From Pseudomonas sp. MH9.2 (GTDB taxonomy: Bacteria; Pseudomonadota; Gammaproteobacteria; Pseudomonadales; Pseudomonadaceae), in contig NZ_CP133784.1 in the NCBI RefSeq assembly GCF_034353875.1, positions 1,178,001 to 1,242,000 on the forward strand: 64,000 nt of DNA, read 5' to 3'. Both the position numbers and the translations under genes were made by a program. This document shows, in pieces, positions 9,042-18,483 of the stretch. Position 1 is the stretch's first letter; each line of letters opens with the position of its first letter. A model generated the notes under the pieces. It did no database searches, had not been told where the DNA came from, and saw only the letters and a list, made by a program, of their open reading frames with translations.

Positions 9042-9871
9042 AGCACCGGTCCTGCACTCGCTGGATGTACGAGCCGCTCAACGAAAAATTCCAGATGCCC
9101 GCGCGGGTTGGCCGGCAACGGCCAAGTGTCAACTTTCTGTGCGATAGCTTTGAACGCTAGGGAGCACTTGGAACGCGGGAACGCTTCATATACGGCGCGC
9201 TGCTTCTGCACGGCTTTACGTACGCATTCGTCATAAGGCACGGCGCCGACGTATTGTAGGGCGACATCCAGGAAGCGGTCAGTGACCTTGGTCAACTTGG
9301 CGAACAGATTGCGGCCTTCCTGAGGGCTTTGTGCCATGTTGGCAAGCACCCGGAAGCGGTTCATCCCGTAATCGCGGTTGAGCAGTTTGATCAGCGCGTA
9401 AGCATCGGTGATCGAGGTCGGCTCATCACACACCACCAGCAATACTTCCTGGGCCGCGCGCACGAAGCTGACGACCGATTCACCGATGCCCGCAGCCGTG
9501 TCGATCACCAGTACATCGAGGTTATCGCCGATGTCGCTGAAGGCCTGGATCAGACCGGCATGTTGTGCTGCCGTCAGGTGAACCATGCTTTGGGTGCCGG
9601 ACGCAGCCGGCACGATACGAATCCCGCCCGGCCCCTGAAGCAGCACATCGCGAAGCTCGCAGCGTCCTTCGATAACGTCGGCGAGGGTGCGTTTGGGGGT
9701 CAAGCCGAGTAACACATCGACATTAGCCAGACCCAGGTCGGCATCCAGCAGCATGACGCGCCGACCGAGCTCAGCCAGAGCCAGTGATAAGTTCACTGAC
9801 ACGTTGGTCTTGCCGACGCCACCTTTGCCACCGGTCACCGCGATAACCTGTACGGGATGCATGCTGCCCAT
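9038..9871 (-). CDS. fleN: flagellar number regulator FleN (FlhG), MinD/ParA-type ATPase
   Basis: 277 aa. Deviant Walker A KGGVGKTNVSVNLSLAL (~14-30), Walker A' LLDADLGLANVDVLLG, Walker B region VLVIDTAAGIG. In Pseudomonas, FleN binds FleQ and lowers its activity, limiting the cell to one or a few polar flagella; it also stimulates FlhF GTPase activity. The flhF-fleN-fliA order is the standard one. A 111 bp gap separates it from flhF, and it overlaps fliA by 4 bp. Confidence 0.95.
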   Translation of the reverse strand: MGSMHPVQVIAVTGGKGGVGKTNVSVNLSLALAELGRRVMLLDADLGLANVDVLLGLTPKRTLADVIEGRCELRDVLLQGPGGIRIVPAASGTQSMVHLTAAQHAGLIQAFSDIGDNLDVLVIDTAAGIGESVVSFVRAAQEVLLVVCDEPTSITDAYALIKLLNRDYGMNRFRVLANMAQSPQEGRNLFAKLTKVTDRFLDVALQYVGAVPYDECVRKAVQKQRAVYEAFPRSKCSLAFKAIAQKVDTWPLPANPRGHLEFFVERLVHPASAGPVL

Positions 9872-9938
9872 GTTATTTCTTTACCTTGTGTTGCTTAGAC
9901 CGAGGCCACATTACTGACTGCAAGTTCGTTGAGAGAAC

Positions 9939-9984
9939 AAAGCAAGGCAGACCATGATGTAGGTACATTCCAGTGTCTTGCTTT
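9939..9984. repeat. inverted repeat between flhF and fleN
   Basis: Arms AAAGCAAG (9939-9946) and CTTGCTTT (9977-9984) are perfect complements. Between them lies a small hairpin ATGTA-GG-TACAT (957-968). One arm overlaps the flhF stop codon. There is no T-run typical of a strong terminator, so it could be a weak attenuator or mRNA-processing site that sets fleN dose relative to flhF. Function is a guess. Confidence 0.35.
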
Positions 9985-11305
9985 ACCCAACCCTTTTGTT
10001 CGGGCTGTGATAAAGATCCGCGAACATATCCGCCATAGCTTCCTCGCTCGGCTCTTCCTGCATTTGCACACTGACCGCTCGACTCACCAATTGGTGCCGG
10101 CGCGGCAAGTGCAAATCATCCGGTATCCGTGGCCCATCCGTCAGATAGGCCACCGGTAATTCATGACTGATTGCCAGGCTTAACACTTCACCCAAGCTGG
10201 CGGTTTCATCCAGTTTGGTGAGAATGCAGCCGGCTAGACCGCAACGTTTGTAGCTGTGGTATGCCGCGGTCAGAACCTGTTTCTGGCTGGTTGTTGCCAG
10301 CACCAGATAATTACGCGCCTTGATACCACGACCTGCGAGGCTTTCCAGTTGCAGGCGCAGTGCTGGATCGCTTGCCTGCAGGCCGGCGGTGTCGATCAAG
10401 ACCACGCGCTTGCGTACCAATGGCTCCAACGCCTGACCAAGCGACTGGCCCGGGTCGATATGAGTGACCGGCACATTGAGAATACGGCCCAGGGTTTTCA
10501 GCTGTTCCTGGGCGCCAATCCGATAGCTATCCATGCTCACCAGTGCAATATTTTGTGGACCATATTTCAAGACATACCGTGCTGCCAGTTTCGCCAGCGT
10601 CGTGGTCTTGCCCATCCCTGCCGGACCGACCATGGCGATCACGCCGCCCTCCTCCAGAGGTTCGACGTCGGGCGTCACGATCATCCGCGCCAAGTGGGCC
10701 AGTAACATGCGCCACGCCTGACGGGGTTCTTCAATATCGGTGATCATCGCCAACAGGTCCCGCGACAACGGACCCGACAGACCAATGCGTTGCAGGCGAC
10801 GCCACAGGTTGGCTTGCTGCGGACGGCTGCCTTGCAGTTGATTCCAGGCCAACGAACCGAGTTGCACTTCGAGCAGTTCGCGCAGACCGTTCAACTCAAA
10901 ACGCATGGACTCATAAGCATGCTGCCCAGCGACGGGCTCAACGGCAGTGGCCGGAGCGGCTGGACGCGGCGGCTCGCTGAAGGTCGGCTCAATGTGCGAG
11001 TCGCCAGCGGTCAACGGCAGGCCGGAATAAAGCTGGCGATTGATCGATGAATCGCTATCGCCACGGGTGCCGAGTTCAGCCTGAGCAGAGACGATGCGAG
11101 ATTGGGTTTTGCGCAGTTCGTCTTCGAGTTCAATGTTCGGCACACGCGGTGCCAGCGCGGAAAGTTTGTAATCCAGGGCAGCAGTCAGCTCTACACCACC
11201 GGCAATCCGCCGGTTGCCAATGATGGCGGCATCAGCGCCCAATTCATCACGGACCAATTTCATGGCTTGACGCATGTCGGCGGCGAAAAAACGCTTAACT
11301 TGCAT
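9983..11305 (-). CDS. flhF: polar flagellar placement GTPase FlhF (SRP-type)
   Basis: 440 aa. Basic N-terminus (VKRFFAADMRQAMKLVRDEL), a variable linker (~60-130), a helical N domain (~135-215) and an SRP-family G domain with P-loop GPAGMGKTTTLAKLAARY (~226-243), G3 DTAGLQASDP and G4 TKLDETASLG. FlhF recruits the first flagellar parts to the pole. The gene starts 12 bp after flhA. I found no separate RpoN promoter in the flhA 3' end, so read-through from flhA is the simplest view. Confidence 0.95.
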   Translation of the reverse strand: MQVKRFFAADMRQAMKLVRDELGADAAIIGNRRIAGGVELTAALDYKLSALAPRVPNIELEDELRKTQSRIVSAQAELGTRGDSDSSINRQLYSGLPLTAGDSHIEPTFSEPPRPAAPATAVEPVAGQHAYESMRFELNGLRELLEVQLGSLAWNQLQGSRPQQANLWRRLQRIGLSGPLSRDLLAMITDIEEPRQAWRMLLAHLARMIVTPDVEPLEEGGVIAMVGPAGMGKTTTLAKLAARYVLKYGPQNIALVSMDSYRIGAQEQLKTLGRILNVPVTHIDPGQSLGQALEPLVRKRVVLIDTAGLQASDPALRLQLESLAGRGIKARNYLVLATTSQKQVLTAAYHSYKRCGLAGCILTKLDETASLGEVLSLAISHELPVAYLTDGPRIPDDLHLPRRHQLVSRAVSVQMQEEPSEEAMADMFADLYHSPNKRVG

Positions 11306-11316
11306 GACTCACTACC

Positions 11317-13449
11317 TCAGCCGTTGGGCCCGACAGTCGCGACGATTGTGACTTGCTTATTGTCAGGAATTTCCTGATACGCCAGAACATGCATGTTCGG
11401 TACAGCCAACCGTCCAAATCGTGACAGCATGGCGCGAACCGGGCCTGCGACTAACAAAATCACTGGCTGCCCCTGCATTTCCTGGCGCTGAGCAGCATCA
11501 ATCAACGAACGCTGGAGCTTTTCAGCCATGCTCGGCTCGAGAAGAACGCCCTCTTCCTGACCCTGACCAGCCTTCTGAAGACTATTTAGCAATATTTGTT
11601 CCAATCTTGGCTCAAGGGTAATGACAGGCAGCTCCGGCTCAGCCCCTACAATGCTTTGGACGATAGCGCGACACAGTCCGACGCGCACCGCTGCGACCAG
11701 CGCGGCAGTATCTTGACTCCGAGGTGCAGCGTTAGCGATGGCTTCGGCAATGCTGCGGATATCCCTGACAGGGACGTGTTCAGCCAGCAACGCCTGCAAC
11801 ACCTTGAGCAATGCCGAGAGCGAAAGAACACCTGGTACCAGCTCTTCGGCCAGTTTGGGCGAGCTTTTGGCCAATAACTGCATCAATTGCTGCACTTCTT
11901 CATGGCCAATCAGCTCATGAGAATGCTTGTACAGAATCTGATTGAGGTGAGTCGCCACCACTGTGCTGGCATCCACCACGGTGTAACCGAGCGATTGCGC
12001 CTGACTGCGCAGGCTGACTTCGATCCACACTGCCTCCAGACCGAACGCTGGGTCCTTGGCGGTGATCCCGTTGAGCGTACCAAAGACCTGACCCGGATTG
12101 ATCGCCAGTTCGCGATCAGGGTAAATCTCGGCCTCAGCCAGGGTGACGCCCATCAGTGTCAGACGATAGGCGCTGGGCGCCAGATCAAGGTTGTCGCGGA
12201 TATGCACGGTCGGCATCAAAAAGCCCAACTCTTGGGAAAGCTTTTTACGCACGCCCTTGATCCGTGCCAGGAGCTGACCGCCTTGATTGCGATCCACCAA
12301 CGGAATCAAGCGGTAGCCTACTTCCAGGCCGATCATGTCGATGGCTGTGACATCATCCCAACCCAGTTCTTTCGAGTCCTGAGCTCGCGTTGGCGAAGGC
12401 AAGAGATCCTGCTGGCGCTGGACCTCTTGCAACGCATTGACCTTGACCATGCTCTGCTTTTTCCAAAGCAGATAAGCAACTCCAGCGGCCACCAGCCCCA
12501 GACTGATAAAGGACAAGTGGGGCATGCCCGGCACTAACCCCATGACTATCATCAAGCCCGCGGCCACCGCCAGCGCCTTGGGCGAGGCGAACATCTGCCG
12601 ATTGATCTGTTTGCCCATCTCTTCCGAGCCGGACGCACGGGTCACCATGATTGCCGCGGCGGTGGACAGCAGCAGTGATGGCAATTGCGCCACCAAACCG
12701 TCACCAATGGTCAACAGCGCGTAAACCTTGCCGGCATCGGCAAAGGACATGTTGTGCTGGAAAATACCGACAGCCACGCCGCCAATCAGGTTGATGAACA
12801 AAATCAGCAGCCCGGCAATCGCATCGCCGCGCACGAATTTACTGGCGCCGTCCATCGAACCGTAGAACTCGGCTTCCTGGGCGACTTCCAGTCGACGATG
12901 TTTTGCCTGGGGCTGATCGATCAGGCCTGCGTTGAGGTCTGCGTCGATAGCCATCTGCTTGCCGGGCATCGCGTCGAGGGTAAAGCGGGCACTTACTTCG
13001 GAAATCCGCCCGGCACCCTTGGTCACAACAACAAAGTTGATGATCATCAAAATCGCGAAAACTACGATACCCACCACGTAATTACCGCCGATCACCACCT
13101 CACCAAAGGCCTGGATCACCTTACCGGCGGCAGCGTGACCGTCTTGACCGTGAAGCATGACCACCCGGGTCGACGCCACGTTCAGCGCCAGCCGCAACAA
13201 CGTGGCAACCAGCAAAATGGTGGGGAATACAGAGAAGTCCAGTGGCCGCAGGGCGTACACGCAAACCAGCAGGACGACGATCGACAGCGCGATGTTGAAC
13301 GTGAAAAACACATCGAGCAGGAATGGCGGCATCGGCAACATCATCATTGCCAACATGACCAACAGCAGCAACGGTACACCCAGCTGCCCACGACCCAGGC
13401 CCAGCAGGTTGCTGCGTGCAGCGTTGATTAATTGAGAGCGATCCACCAA
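11317..13449 (-). CDS. flhA: flagellar type III export gate protein FlhA
   Basis: 710 aa. The N-terminal ~330 residues hold about eight transmembrane helices (LLLLVMLAMMMLPMPPFLLDVFFTF onward) with the conserved FHIPEP-family loop (VTKGAGRISEVSARFTLDAMPGKQMAIDADLNAG, ~150-185). The C-terminal ~370 residues form the cytoplasmic ring that docks chaperone-substrate complexes. FlhA is the largest export-gate component. A well-spaced RpoN promoter lies 60-76 bp upstream (13509-13525), so flhA heads its own transcription unit with flhF, fleN and fliA. Confidence 0.97.
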   Translation of the reverse strand: MVDRSQLINAARSNLLGLGRGQLGVPLLLLVMLAMMMLPMPPFLLDVFFTFNIALSIVVLLVCVYALRPLDFSVFPTILLVATLLRLALNVASTRVVMLHGQDGHAAAGKVIQAFGEVVIGGNYVVGIVVFAILMIINFVVVTKGAGRISEVSARFTLDAMPGKQMAIDADLNAGLIDQPQAKHRRLEVAQEAEFYGSMDGASKFVRGDAIAGLLILFINLIGGVAVGIFQHNMSFADAGKVYALLTIGDGLVAQLPSLLLSTAAAIMVTRASGSEEMGKQINRQMFASPKALAVAAGLMIVMGLVPGMPHLSFISLGLVAAGVAYLLWKKQSMVKVNALQEVQRQQDLLPSPTRAQDSKELGWDDVTAIDMIGLEVGYRLIPLVDRNQGGQLLARIKGVRKKLSQELGFLMPTVHIRDNLDLAPSAYRLTLMGVTLAEAEIYPDRELAINPGQVFGTLNGITAKDPAFGLEAVWIEVSLRSQAQSLGYTVVDASTVVATHLNQILYKHSHELIGHEEVQQLMQLLAKSSPKLAEELVPGVLSLSALLKVLQALLAEHVPVRDIRSIAEAIANAAPRSQDTAALVAAVRVGLCRAIVQSIVGAEPELPVITLEPRLEQILLNSLQKAGQGQEEGVLLEPSMAEKLQRSLIDAAQRQEMQGQPVILLVAGPVRAMLSRFGRLAVPNMHVLAYQEIPDNKQVTIVATVGPNG

Positions 13450-13508
13450 TTCTTTTCCTGCCTGCTAAATCAAACTTTTGACGCCATCAAGCGACGTAGC
13501 AAGGTCAG

Positions 13509-13525
13509 TGCAAGAAGCTTTCCAA
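13509..13525 (-). promoter_or_regulatory. RpoN (sigma-54) promoter for flhA
   Basis: On the minus strand the sequence is TTGGAAAGCTTCTTGCA, with GG and GC separated by exactly 10 bases, as required for -24/-12 promoters. It ends 60 bp before the flhA ATG. Family knowledge: flhA is a FleQ/RpoN-dependent class II gene in P. aeruginosa. Confidence 0.75.
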
Positions 13526-13558
13526 CTATGGGTTTGTTGCGCAAACTTGTACGCAGGC

Positions 13559-14695
13559 TCATGAATCACGTCGCAAATCGCCTGGGATAGGCATATCGCC
13601 CAATGGGTCCGGGCGCTTGCCCTTGCCTGCGCGATGCTGGCGGATTTGATAGACGTATGCCAATACCTGCGCTACTGCGAGGTACAGGCCAGCAGGAATT
13701 TCCTGATCCAGATCGGTGGAGTAATAAATCGAACGCGCCAAAGCCGGTGATTCAAGGAGGAGTATGTTGTGCTCGGCGCCGATTTCCCGAATCTTCAACG
13801 CCAGAAAATCACTGCCCTTGGCCAGCAACATCGGCGCCCCACCTTGCTCTGGATCATATTTGAGCGCCACGGCAAAGTGCGTCGGGTTGGTGATGATCAC
13901 GTCGGCATCAGGGATCTTCGCCATCATTCGTCGCTGTGACATTTCACGCTGCAACTGACGAATCCGCTGTTTGACCTCTGGCCGCCCATCACTGTCTCGG
14001 TGCTCGTCACGCACCTCCTGCTTCGTCATCAACAGCTTTTTATGGCTTTCCCAGAGCTGAAACGGTACATCCACCGCAGCGATAATGATCAACCCACACG
14101 CCATCCATAACGCACTCCAGCCCACCACCTGCACACTGTGGACGATCGCCAACTCCAATGGCTCATGGGCGATGGAGACCAGATCCCCCCGGTCCTTGGA
14201 CAGCACCACCAACGCCACCATCAGGATGATGAAAAACTTGGCAAACGCTTTGACCAGCTCGACCAATGCCTGAACGGAAAACATGCGCTTGATCCCGGAA
14301 AGCGGATTCATTCGACTGAACTTGGGCACCATCGTGTCAGTAGAAAACAGCCAGCCTCCCAGCGAGATGGGGCCGATGAGCGCCGCCAGAACCATGATCA
14401 GCATCAGCGGCTGGATGGCAACCAGCGCCGCTTTGCCGGCGTTGAGAAAATACAGGCCCATATAATGGTCATCCATGATCACTTCACGCGAAAGCGTGAA
14501 ATTGACCCGCATCAACCCGAGCATCATTTCCGCCAGCTGGCCACCAAACGCCAGCAATCCGCCTGCACCCGCCATCATGATGACCAGTGTATTCAGTTCT
14601 TTGGAGCGGGCCGTCTCACCCTTGTCACGCGATTCCTTGAGCCGTTTGGACGTGGGGTCTTCTGTTTTGTCCTGGCCATTCTCGTTCTCAGCCAT
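13559..14695 (-). CDS. flhB: flagellar type III export protein FlhB
   Basis: 378 aa. Polar N-terminus (QDKTEDPTSKRLKESRDKGE), four transmembrane helices (~30-205) and a cytoplasmic domain with the autocleavage site NPTH in VIITNPTHFAVALKYD (~267-282). Cleavage between Asn and Pro lets the export gate switch from rod/hook to filament substrates, together with FliK. The start lies directly after the fliR stop, and the gene closes the fliLMNOPQR-flhB run. The flhA promoter lies in the gap after it. Confidence 0.97.
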   Translation of the reverse strand: MAENENGQDKTEDPTSKRLKESRDKGETARSKELNTLVIMMAGAGGLLAFGGQLAEMMLGLMRVNFTLSREVIMDDHYMGLYFLNAGKAALVAIQPLMLIMVLAALIGPISLGGWLFSTDTMVPKFSRMNPLSGIKRMFSVQALVELVKAFAKFFIILMVALVVLSKDRGDLVSIAHEPLELAIVHSVQVVGWSALWMACGLIIIAAVDVPFQLWESHKKLLMTKQEVRDEHRDSDGRPEVKQRIRQLQREMSQRRMMAKIPDADVIITNPTHFAVALKYDPEQGGAPMLLAKGSDFLALKIREIGAEHNILLLESPALARSIYYSTDLDQEIPAGLYLAVAQVLAYVYQIRQHRAGKGKRPDPLGDMPIPGDLRRDS

Positions 14696-14696
14696 C

Positions 14697-15482
14697 TCAG
14701 CGGGCCCTGACCAGACTGCGTAGCAACTGCAAGGCTTCCACCGCCAGCGGTTGATACTGATTGAGAATATCGCCGAGAGTGATCCACAGAATCACCATGC
14801 CCAGCACCAACGTAAGCGGAAAGCCAATTGAGAAGATATTCAACTGCGGCGCAGCACGCGTCATGACCCCAAATGCAACGTTCACCACCAGCAACGCAGT
14901 AACGGCCGGCAAGACCAGCAGCAAGCCGGCGCCCAATACCCAGCCCATACGACCAACCAGTTCCCAAATGTGCGTGAGATCCAGCCCACTGCCGACAGGC
15001 AACGTGGTAAAGCTCTCCACCAGTACTTCGAAGACCACCAAATGGCCATTCATGGACAGAAACAGCAAGGTCACCAGCATGGTAAAAAACTGCCCGACCA
15101 CCGCCACTGATACACCGTTGGTCGGGTCAACCATCGACGCGAAGCTCATGCCCATTTGCGTCGCAACAATCTGCCCGGCGATAACGAACGCCTGAAAAAA
15201 CAATTGCAGGGACAAGCCCAGCATTGCACCGATGATGATCTGCTCACCAATCAGCAGTAGCGCGCTCAAATCCAGCGCATGGACCTCGGGAATCGGCGGA
15301 AGACCGGGGGCAATCACGACGGTAATCGCCACCGAGAAATACAGACGCACACGCTTTGGCACCAGCGTCGTGCCAAAGATCGGCATGGTCATCAGGACCG
15401 CCGCGACCCGGAACAACGGCAGCATGAAACTCGCTACCCACGTCCCGATCTGCGCGTCAGTCAGGGCAAGCACGGAGGGCAC
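14697..15482 (-). CDS. fliR: flagellar export gate protein FliR
   Basis: 261 aa, hydrophobic almost throughout, with about six membrane segments and the FliR/SctT signature region (PLFRVAAVLMTMPIFGTTLVPKRVRLYFSVAI, ~22-53; FQAFVIAGQIVATQMGMSFASMVDP, ~95-120). It forms the export-gate core with FliP and FliQ. It starts 4 bp after fliQ and is followed at once by flhB. Confidence 0.96.
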   Translation of the reverse strand: MPSVLALTDAQIGTWVASFMLPLFRVAAVLMTMPIFGTTLVPKRVRLYFSVAITVVIAPGLPPIPEVHALDLSALLLIGEQIIIGAMLGLSLQLFFQAFVIAGQIVATQMGMSFASMVDPTNGVSVAVVGQFFTMLVTLLFLSMNGHLVVFEVLVESFTTLPVGSGLDLTHIWELVGRMGWVLGAGLLLVLPAVTALLVVNVAFGVMTRAAPQLNIFSIGFPLTLVLGMVILWITLGDILNQYQPLAVEALQLLRSLVRAR

Positions 15483-15486
15483 GTTG

Positions 15487-15756
15487 CTAACCGATCAACT
15501 GCGGAATACTGCCGTACAGCGACAGGATGTACTCCATGAACACCCGAACCAGCCAGGGCCCCACGACGATCAGGGTGATCAGCATCACCAATAGACGGGG
15601 CAGAAAGCTCAACGTCTGCTCGTTAATCTGCGTCGCAGCCTGAAACATGGCGACCAACAACCCCACGATCAGACTGGGCACCACCAGTATGGCGACCATC
15701 ATCGTGGTCAACCATAACGCCTCGCGAAACAGGTCGACAGCGACTTCAGGCGTCAT
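15487..15756 (-). CDS. fliQ: flagellar export gate protein FliQ
   Basis: 89 aa, the normal FliQ length. Two transmembrane helices: ~14-38 (LWLTTMMVAILVVPSLIVGLLVAMF) and ~52-75 (LPRLLVMLITLIVVGPWLVRVF), joined by the conserved QAATQINEQTLSF loop. It lies between fliP and fliR in the normal order. Confidence 0.96.
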   Translation of the reverse strand: MTPEVAVDLFREALWLTTMMVAILVVPSLIVGLLVAMFQAATQINEQTLSFLPRLLVMLITLIVVGPWLVRVFMEYILSLYGSIPQLIG

Positions 15757-15775
15757 TGCGCACGCTCCCCGTCAG

Positions 15776-16534
15776 TCATGGCGAGACCCCGCCAAAGCTG
15801 CTCGCCAGGGTGCCGATGATCAGGGCCCAACCGTCCACCAGTACAAACAGCATGATCTTGAACGGCAGAGAGATAATCAGCGGCGACAGCATCATCATGC
15901 CCATCGCCATCAATACACTGGCAACCACCAGGTCGATAATCAGGAACGGGATGAAGATCATGAACCCGATCTGGAACGCGGTTTTAAGTTCCGAGGTCAC
16001 GAATGCCGGAACCAGGATCGTCAGCGGCGCCTGATCAGGACTGGAAATATCGGTGCGTTTGGAGAGTCGCATGAACAAATCCAGATCGCTCTGTCGAGTC
16101 TGCGCCAGCATAAAGTCCTTGATGGGCACCTCAGCCTTGAGCACTGCGTCCTGCGCGGTAAGTTTTTCACTCAGATAGGGCTGCAATGCATCCTGGTTCA
16201 CCCGGTCAAACACGGGCGCCATAATGAACATCGTCAAGAACAGCGCCATGCCGGTGAGTATCTGGTTCGACGGCGTCTGCTGCAAACCCAGGGCCTGACG
16301 CAAAATCGAAAAAACGATGATGATCCGGGTAAAGCTGGTCATCAGCATGACGAATGCAGGGATGAAACTCAGCGCCGTCATGATCAACAGGATCTGCAGG
16401 CTGACCGAATATTCCTGTTGACCGTTGGCACCGCTGGACAATGTGATCGCAGGTATCGACAGTGGATCAGCCGCGAATACCAAGGGCGCCGCCAGCACCA
16501 GCAGCAACGTCAAGATTATGCGCAACGCACCCAT
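15776..16534 (-). CDS. fliP: flagellar export gate protein FliP
   Basis: 252 aa. A cleavable N-terminal signal (residues ~1-21, [16 protein letters not shown]) is typical of FliP. The conserved first cytoplasmic segment [29 protein letters not shown] (~65-93) and the C-terminal helices ([30 protein letters not shown]) match the family. Its start codon shares one base with the fliO stop, implying coupled translation. Confidence 0.97.
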   Translation of the reverse strand: MGALRIILTLLLVLAAPLVFAADPLSIPAITLSSGANGQQEYSVSLQILLIMTALSFIPAFVMLMTSFTRIIIVFSILRQALGLQQTPSNQILTGMALFLTMFIMAPVFDRVNQDALQPYLSEKLTAQDAVLKAEVPIKDFMLAQTRQSDLDLFMRLSKRTDISSPDQAPLTILVPAFVTSELKTAFQIGFMIFIPFLIIDLVVASVLMAMGMMMLSPLIISLPFKIMLFVLVDGWALIIGTLASSFGGVSP

Positions 16535-16977
16535 TACTTCTTATCCTTATAATCCTTGCCCAGCAGCTCCATCAGACGCTGGGCAAACTCCGGTGTTGCC
16601 TGCGAAGCGGCGGGCACTTGTAGCGGCTCTTTGAGCACATGCAAGGGCGTGATGCGTCCCGGCGTAATCCCGAGCAAAATCTGCTCGCTACCCACTTGCA
16701 CCAGCACCAGCCGGTCTCGCGGACCCAGTGCGCGCGAACCCAGCAGCTCGATGAGTTGGCCGTTGCGCGGGCCGGCACCCTGCGCTCGGCGTAGCAGCCA
16801 GGCCAACCCGAAGATCAGGCCAATCACCAGCAACAGACCCAATACCAATTGCATCAATTGACCGCCCACCCCACCGCCCAGCGCACTGCTGACTTGCGGC
16901 GCAGCAGCCTGCACGGCAGGCTCCGCAGCCATCGCGCTTAAAGGCAAGACGAGCATCACACCGAGGAGCCTATTCAT
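16534..16977 (-). CDS. fliO: flagellar biosynthesis protein FliO
   Basis: 147 aa. Signal-like N-terminus ([15 protein letters not shown]), one transmembrane helix (~40-62, [22 protein letters not shown]) and a small cytoplasmic FliO domain ([32 protein letters not shown]). FliO helps FliP assemble in the membrane. It abuts fliN and overlaps fliP by one base. Confidence 0.92.
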   Translation of the reverse strand: MNRLLGVMLVLPLSAMAAEPAVQAAAPQVSSALGGGVGGQLMQLVLGLLLVIGLIFGLAWLLRRAQGAGPRNGQLIELLGSRALGPRDRLVLVQVGSEQILLGITPGRITPLHVLKEPLQVPAASQATPEFAQRLMELLGKDYKDKK

Positions 16978-17442
16978 TCAACGCAACTTCTTGATGCGTT
17001 CACTTGGGCTGATAACGTCAGTCAGACGAATGCCGAACTTTTCGTTGACCACAACCACTTCACCGTGAGCAATCAGCGTGCCGTTGACCAGCACGTCCAG
17101 CGGTTCTCCAGCCAACCGGTCGAGTTCGATCACCGAACCCTGGTTAAGCTGTAACAGGTTGCGAATATTGATATCAGTACTGCCCACTTCCATGGAAATC
17201 GATACCGGAATATCCAGAATCACATCCAGGTTTGGACCCTCCAGGGTCACGGCCGCATTGTTCTTCGGCACGCTGCCAAACTCTTCCATTTGCAAGCGAC
17301 TGGCAGAGGAGTTACCGGTATCGGCTGAAAGCAGAGCGTCGATGTCATCCTGGCTGGCATCGCCGGATTCACCCAGCGCGGCTGCCCATTCATCGGCCAA
17401 TGCCTGATCTTCAGCAGACGTTATTTCGTTTTCATCAGCCAT
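16978..17442 (-). CDS. fliN: flagellar motor switch protein FliN
   Basis: 154 aa. Acidic N-terminal extension (~1-70), including the FliM-like peptide SQDDIDALLSAD, followed by the C-terminal surface-presentation-of-antigens domain (~75-152: LDVILDIPVSISMEVG, LLQLNQGSVIELDRLAGEPLDVLVNGTLIAHGEVVVVNEKFGIRL). FliN builds the C ring with FliM and binds CheY-P. It follows fliM by 63 bp and abuts fliO. Confidence 0.96.
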   Translation of the reverse strand: MADENEITSAEDQALADEWAAALGESGDASQDDIDALLSADTGNSSASRLQMEEFGSVPKNNAAVTLEGPNLDVILDIPVSISMEVGSTDINIRNLLQLNQGSVIELDRLAGEPLDVLVNGTLIAHGEVVVVNEKFGIRLTDVISPSERIKKLR

Positions 17443-17505
17443 CAGTTGTCCTCGGCGGGCATTGATTCGTTAACACATCACATTTATTCACGCTGACGGC
17501 AAAGG

Positions 17506-18474
17506 TCAGCGACGTTCAATTGGTTCGATAACTTGCAGCGCCAGATGCCCCTTGTGGGAGCCCAGCTTGACCTTGAACGACGGCACGCCATTGGCACGCA
17601 TGATCAGCTCTTCAGGCAATTCCACTGGAATCACGTCACCCGGCTGCATGTGCAGAATGTCGCGCAGGCGCAATTGACGGCGAGCGACGACGGCACTCAG
17701 TGGCACAGCGACATCCAGCAGGTCCTCGCGCAAGGCTTTGCTCCAACGCTCATCTTGGTCATCCAGGTCGGACTGGAAACCGGCATCGAGCATTTCGCGT
17801 ACCGGCTCAATCATCGAGTAAGGCATGGTCACGTGCAGGTCGCCGCCACCGCCGTCGAGCTCGATATGGAACGTCGAGACTACAACCGCTTCGCTGGGGC
17901 CGACGATGTTGGCCATGGCCGGGTTCACTTCAGAGTTGATGTACTCGAAGCTCACTTCCATGATCGCCTGCCAGGCTTCTTTCAAATCGATGAATGCTTG
18001 CTCGAGCACCATGCGCACCACGCGCAATTCGGTTGGCGTGAACTCACGACCCTCGATCTTGGCGTGCCGCCCGTCACCACCGAAAAAGTTGTCCACCAGC
18101 TTGAACACCAGCTTGGCGTCCAGAATGAACAACGCAGTGCCGCGCAACGGCTTCATCTTGACCAGATTGAGACTGGTCGGTACGTACAGTGAGTGCACGT
18201 ACTCACCAAATTTCATGACCTGCACACCGCCCACCGCCACATCCGCAGAACGGCGCAACATGTTGAACATACTGATACGGGTATACCGGGCGAAACGCTC
18301 GTTGATCATCTCCAGGGTCGGCATCCGCCCTCGGACGATGCGATCCTGACTGGTCAGGTCATAACTTTTGACGCTGCCGGGTTCGGCAACGCTTTCGGTC
18401 TGGACCAGACCATCGTCGACACCGTGCAACAGGGCATCGATCTCATCCTGGGACAGCAGGTCTTGCACGGCCAT
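17506..18474 (-). CDS. fliM: flagellar motor switch protein FliM
   Basis: 322 aa. The N-terminal CheY-binding peptide LLSQDEIDALLHGV (residues ~6-19), the CheC-like middle domain with the GGxG-type segment (LKPLRG.. to FFGGDGR), and the C-terminal FliN-like domain (AVVARRQLRLRDILHMQPGDVIPVELPEEL) are all present. FliM is the C-ring scaffold that binds FliG and CheY-P. It begins 9 bp after fliL. Confidence 0.97.
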   Translation of the reverse strand: MAVQDLLSQDEIDALLHGVDDGLVQTESVAEPGSVKSYDLTSQDRIVRGRMPTLEMINERFARYTRISMFNMLRRSADVAVGGVQVMKFGEYVHSLYVPTSLNLVKMKPLRGTALFILDAKLVFKLVDNFFGGDGRHAKIEGREFTPTELRVVRMVLEQAFIDLKEAWQAIMEVSFEYINSEVNPAMANIVGPSEAVVVSTFHIELDGGGGDLHVTMPYSMIEPVREMLDAGFQSDLDDQDERWSKALREDLLDVAVPLSAVVARRQLRLRDILHMQPGDVIPVELPEELIMRANGVPSFKVKLGSHKGHLALQVIEPIERR

Positions 18475-18483
18475 GTCGTGGTC

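Noticed and set aside
15647..16552. 301-codon open frame on the plus strand
   Set aside because: Antisense to fliP and fliQ; extreme His/Arg/Gln content and no motif.
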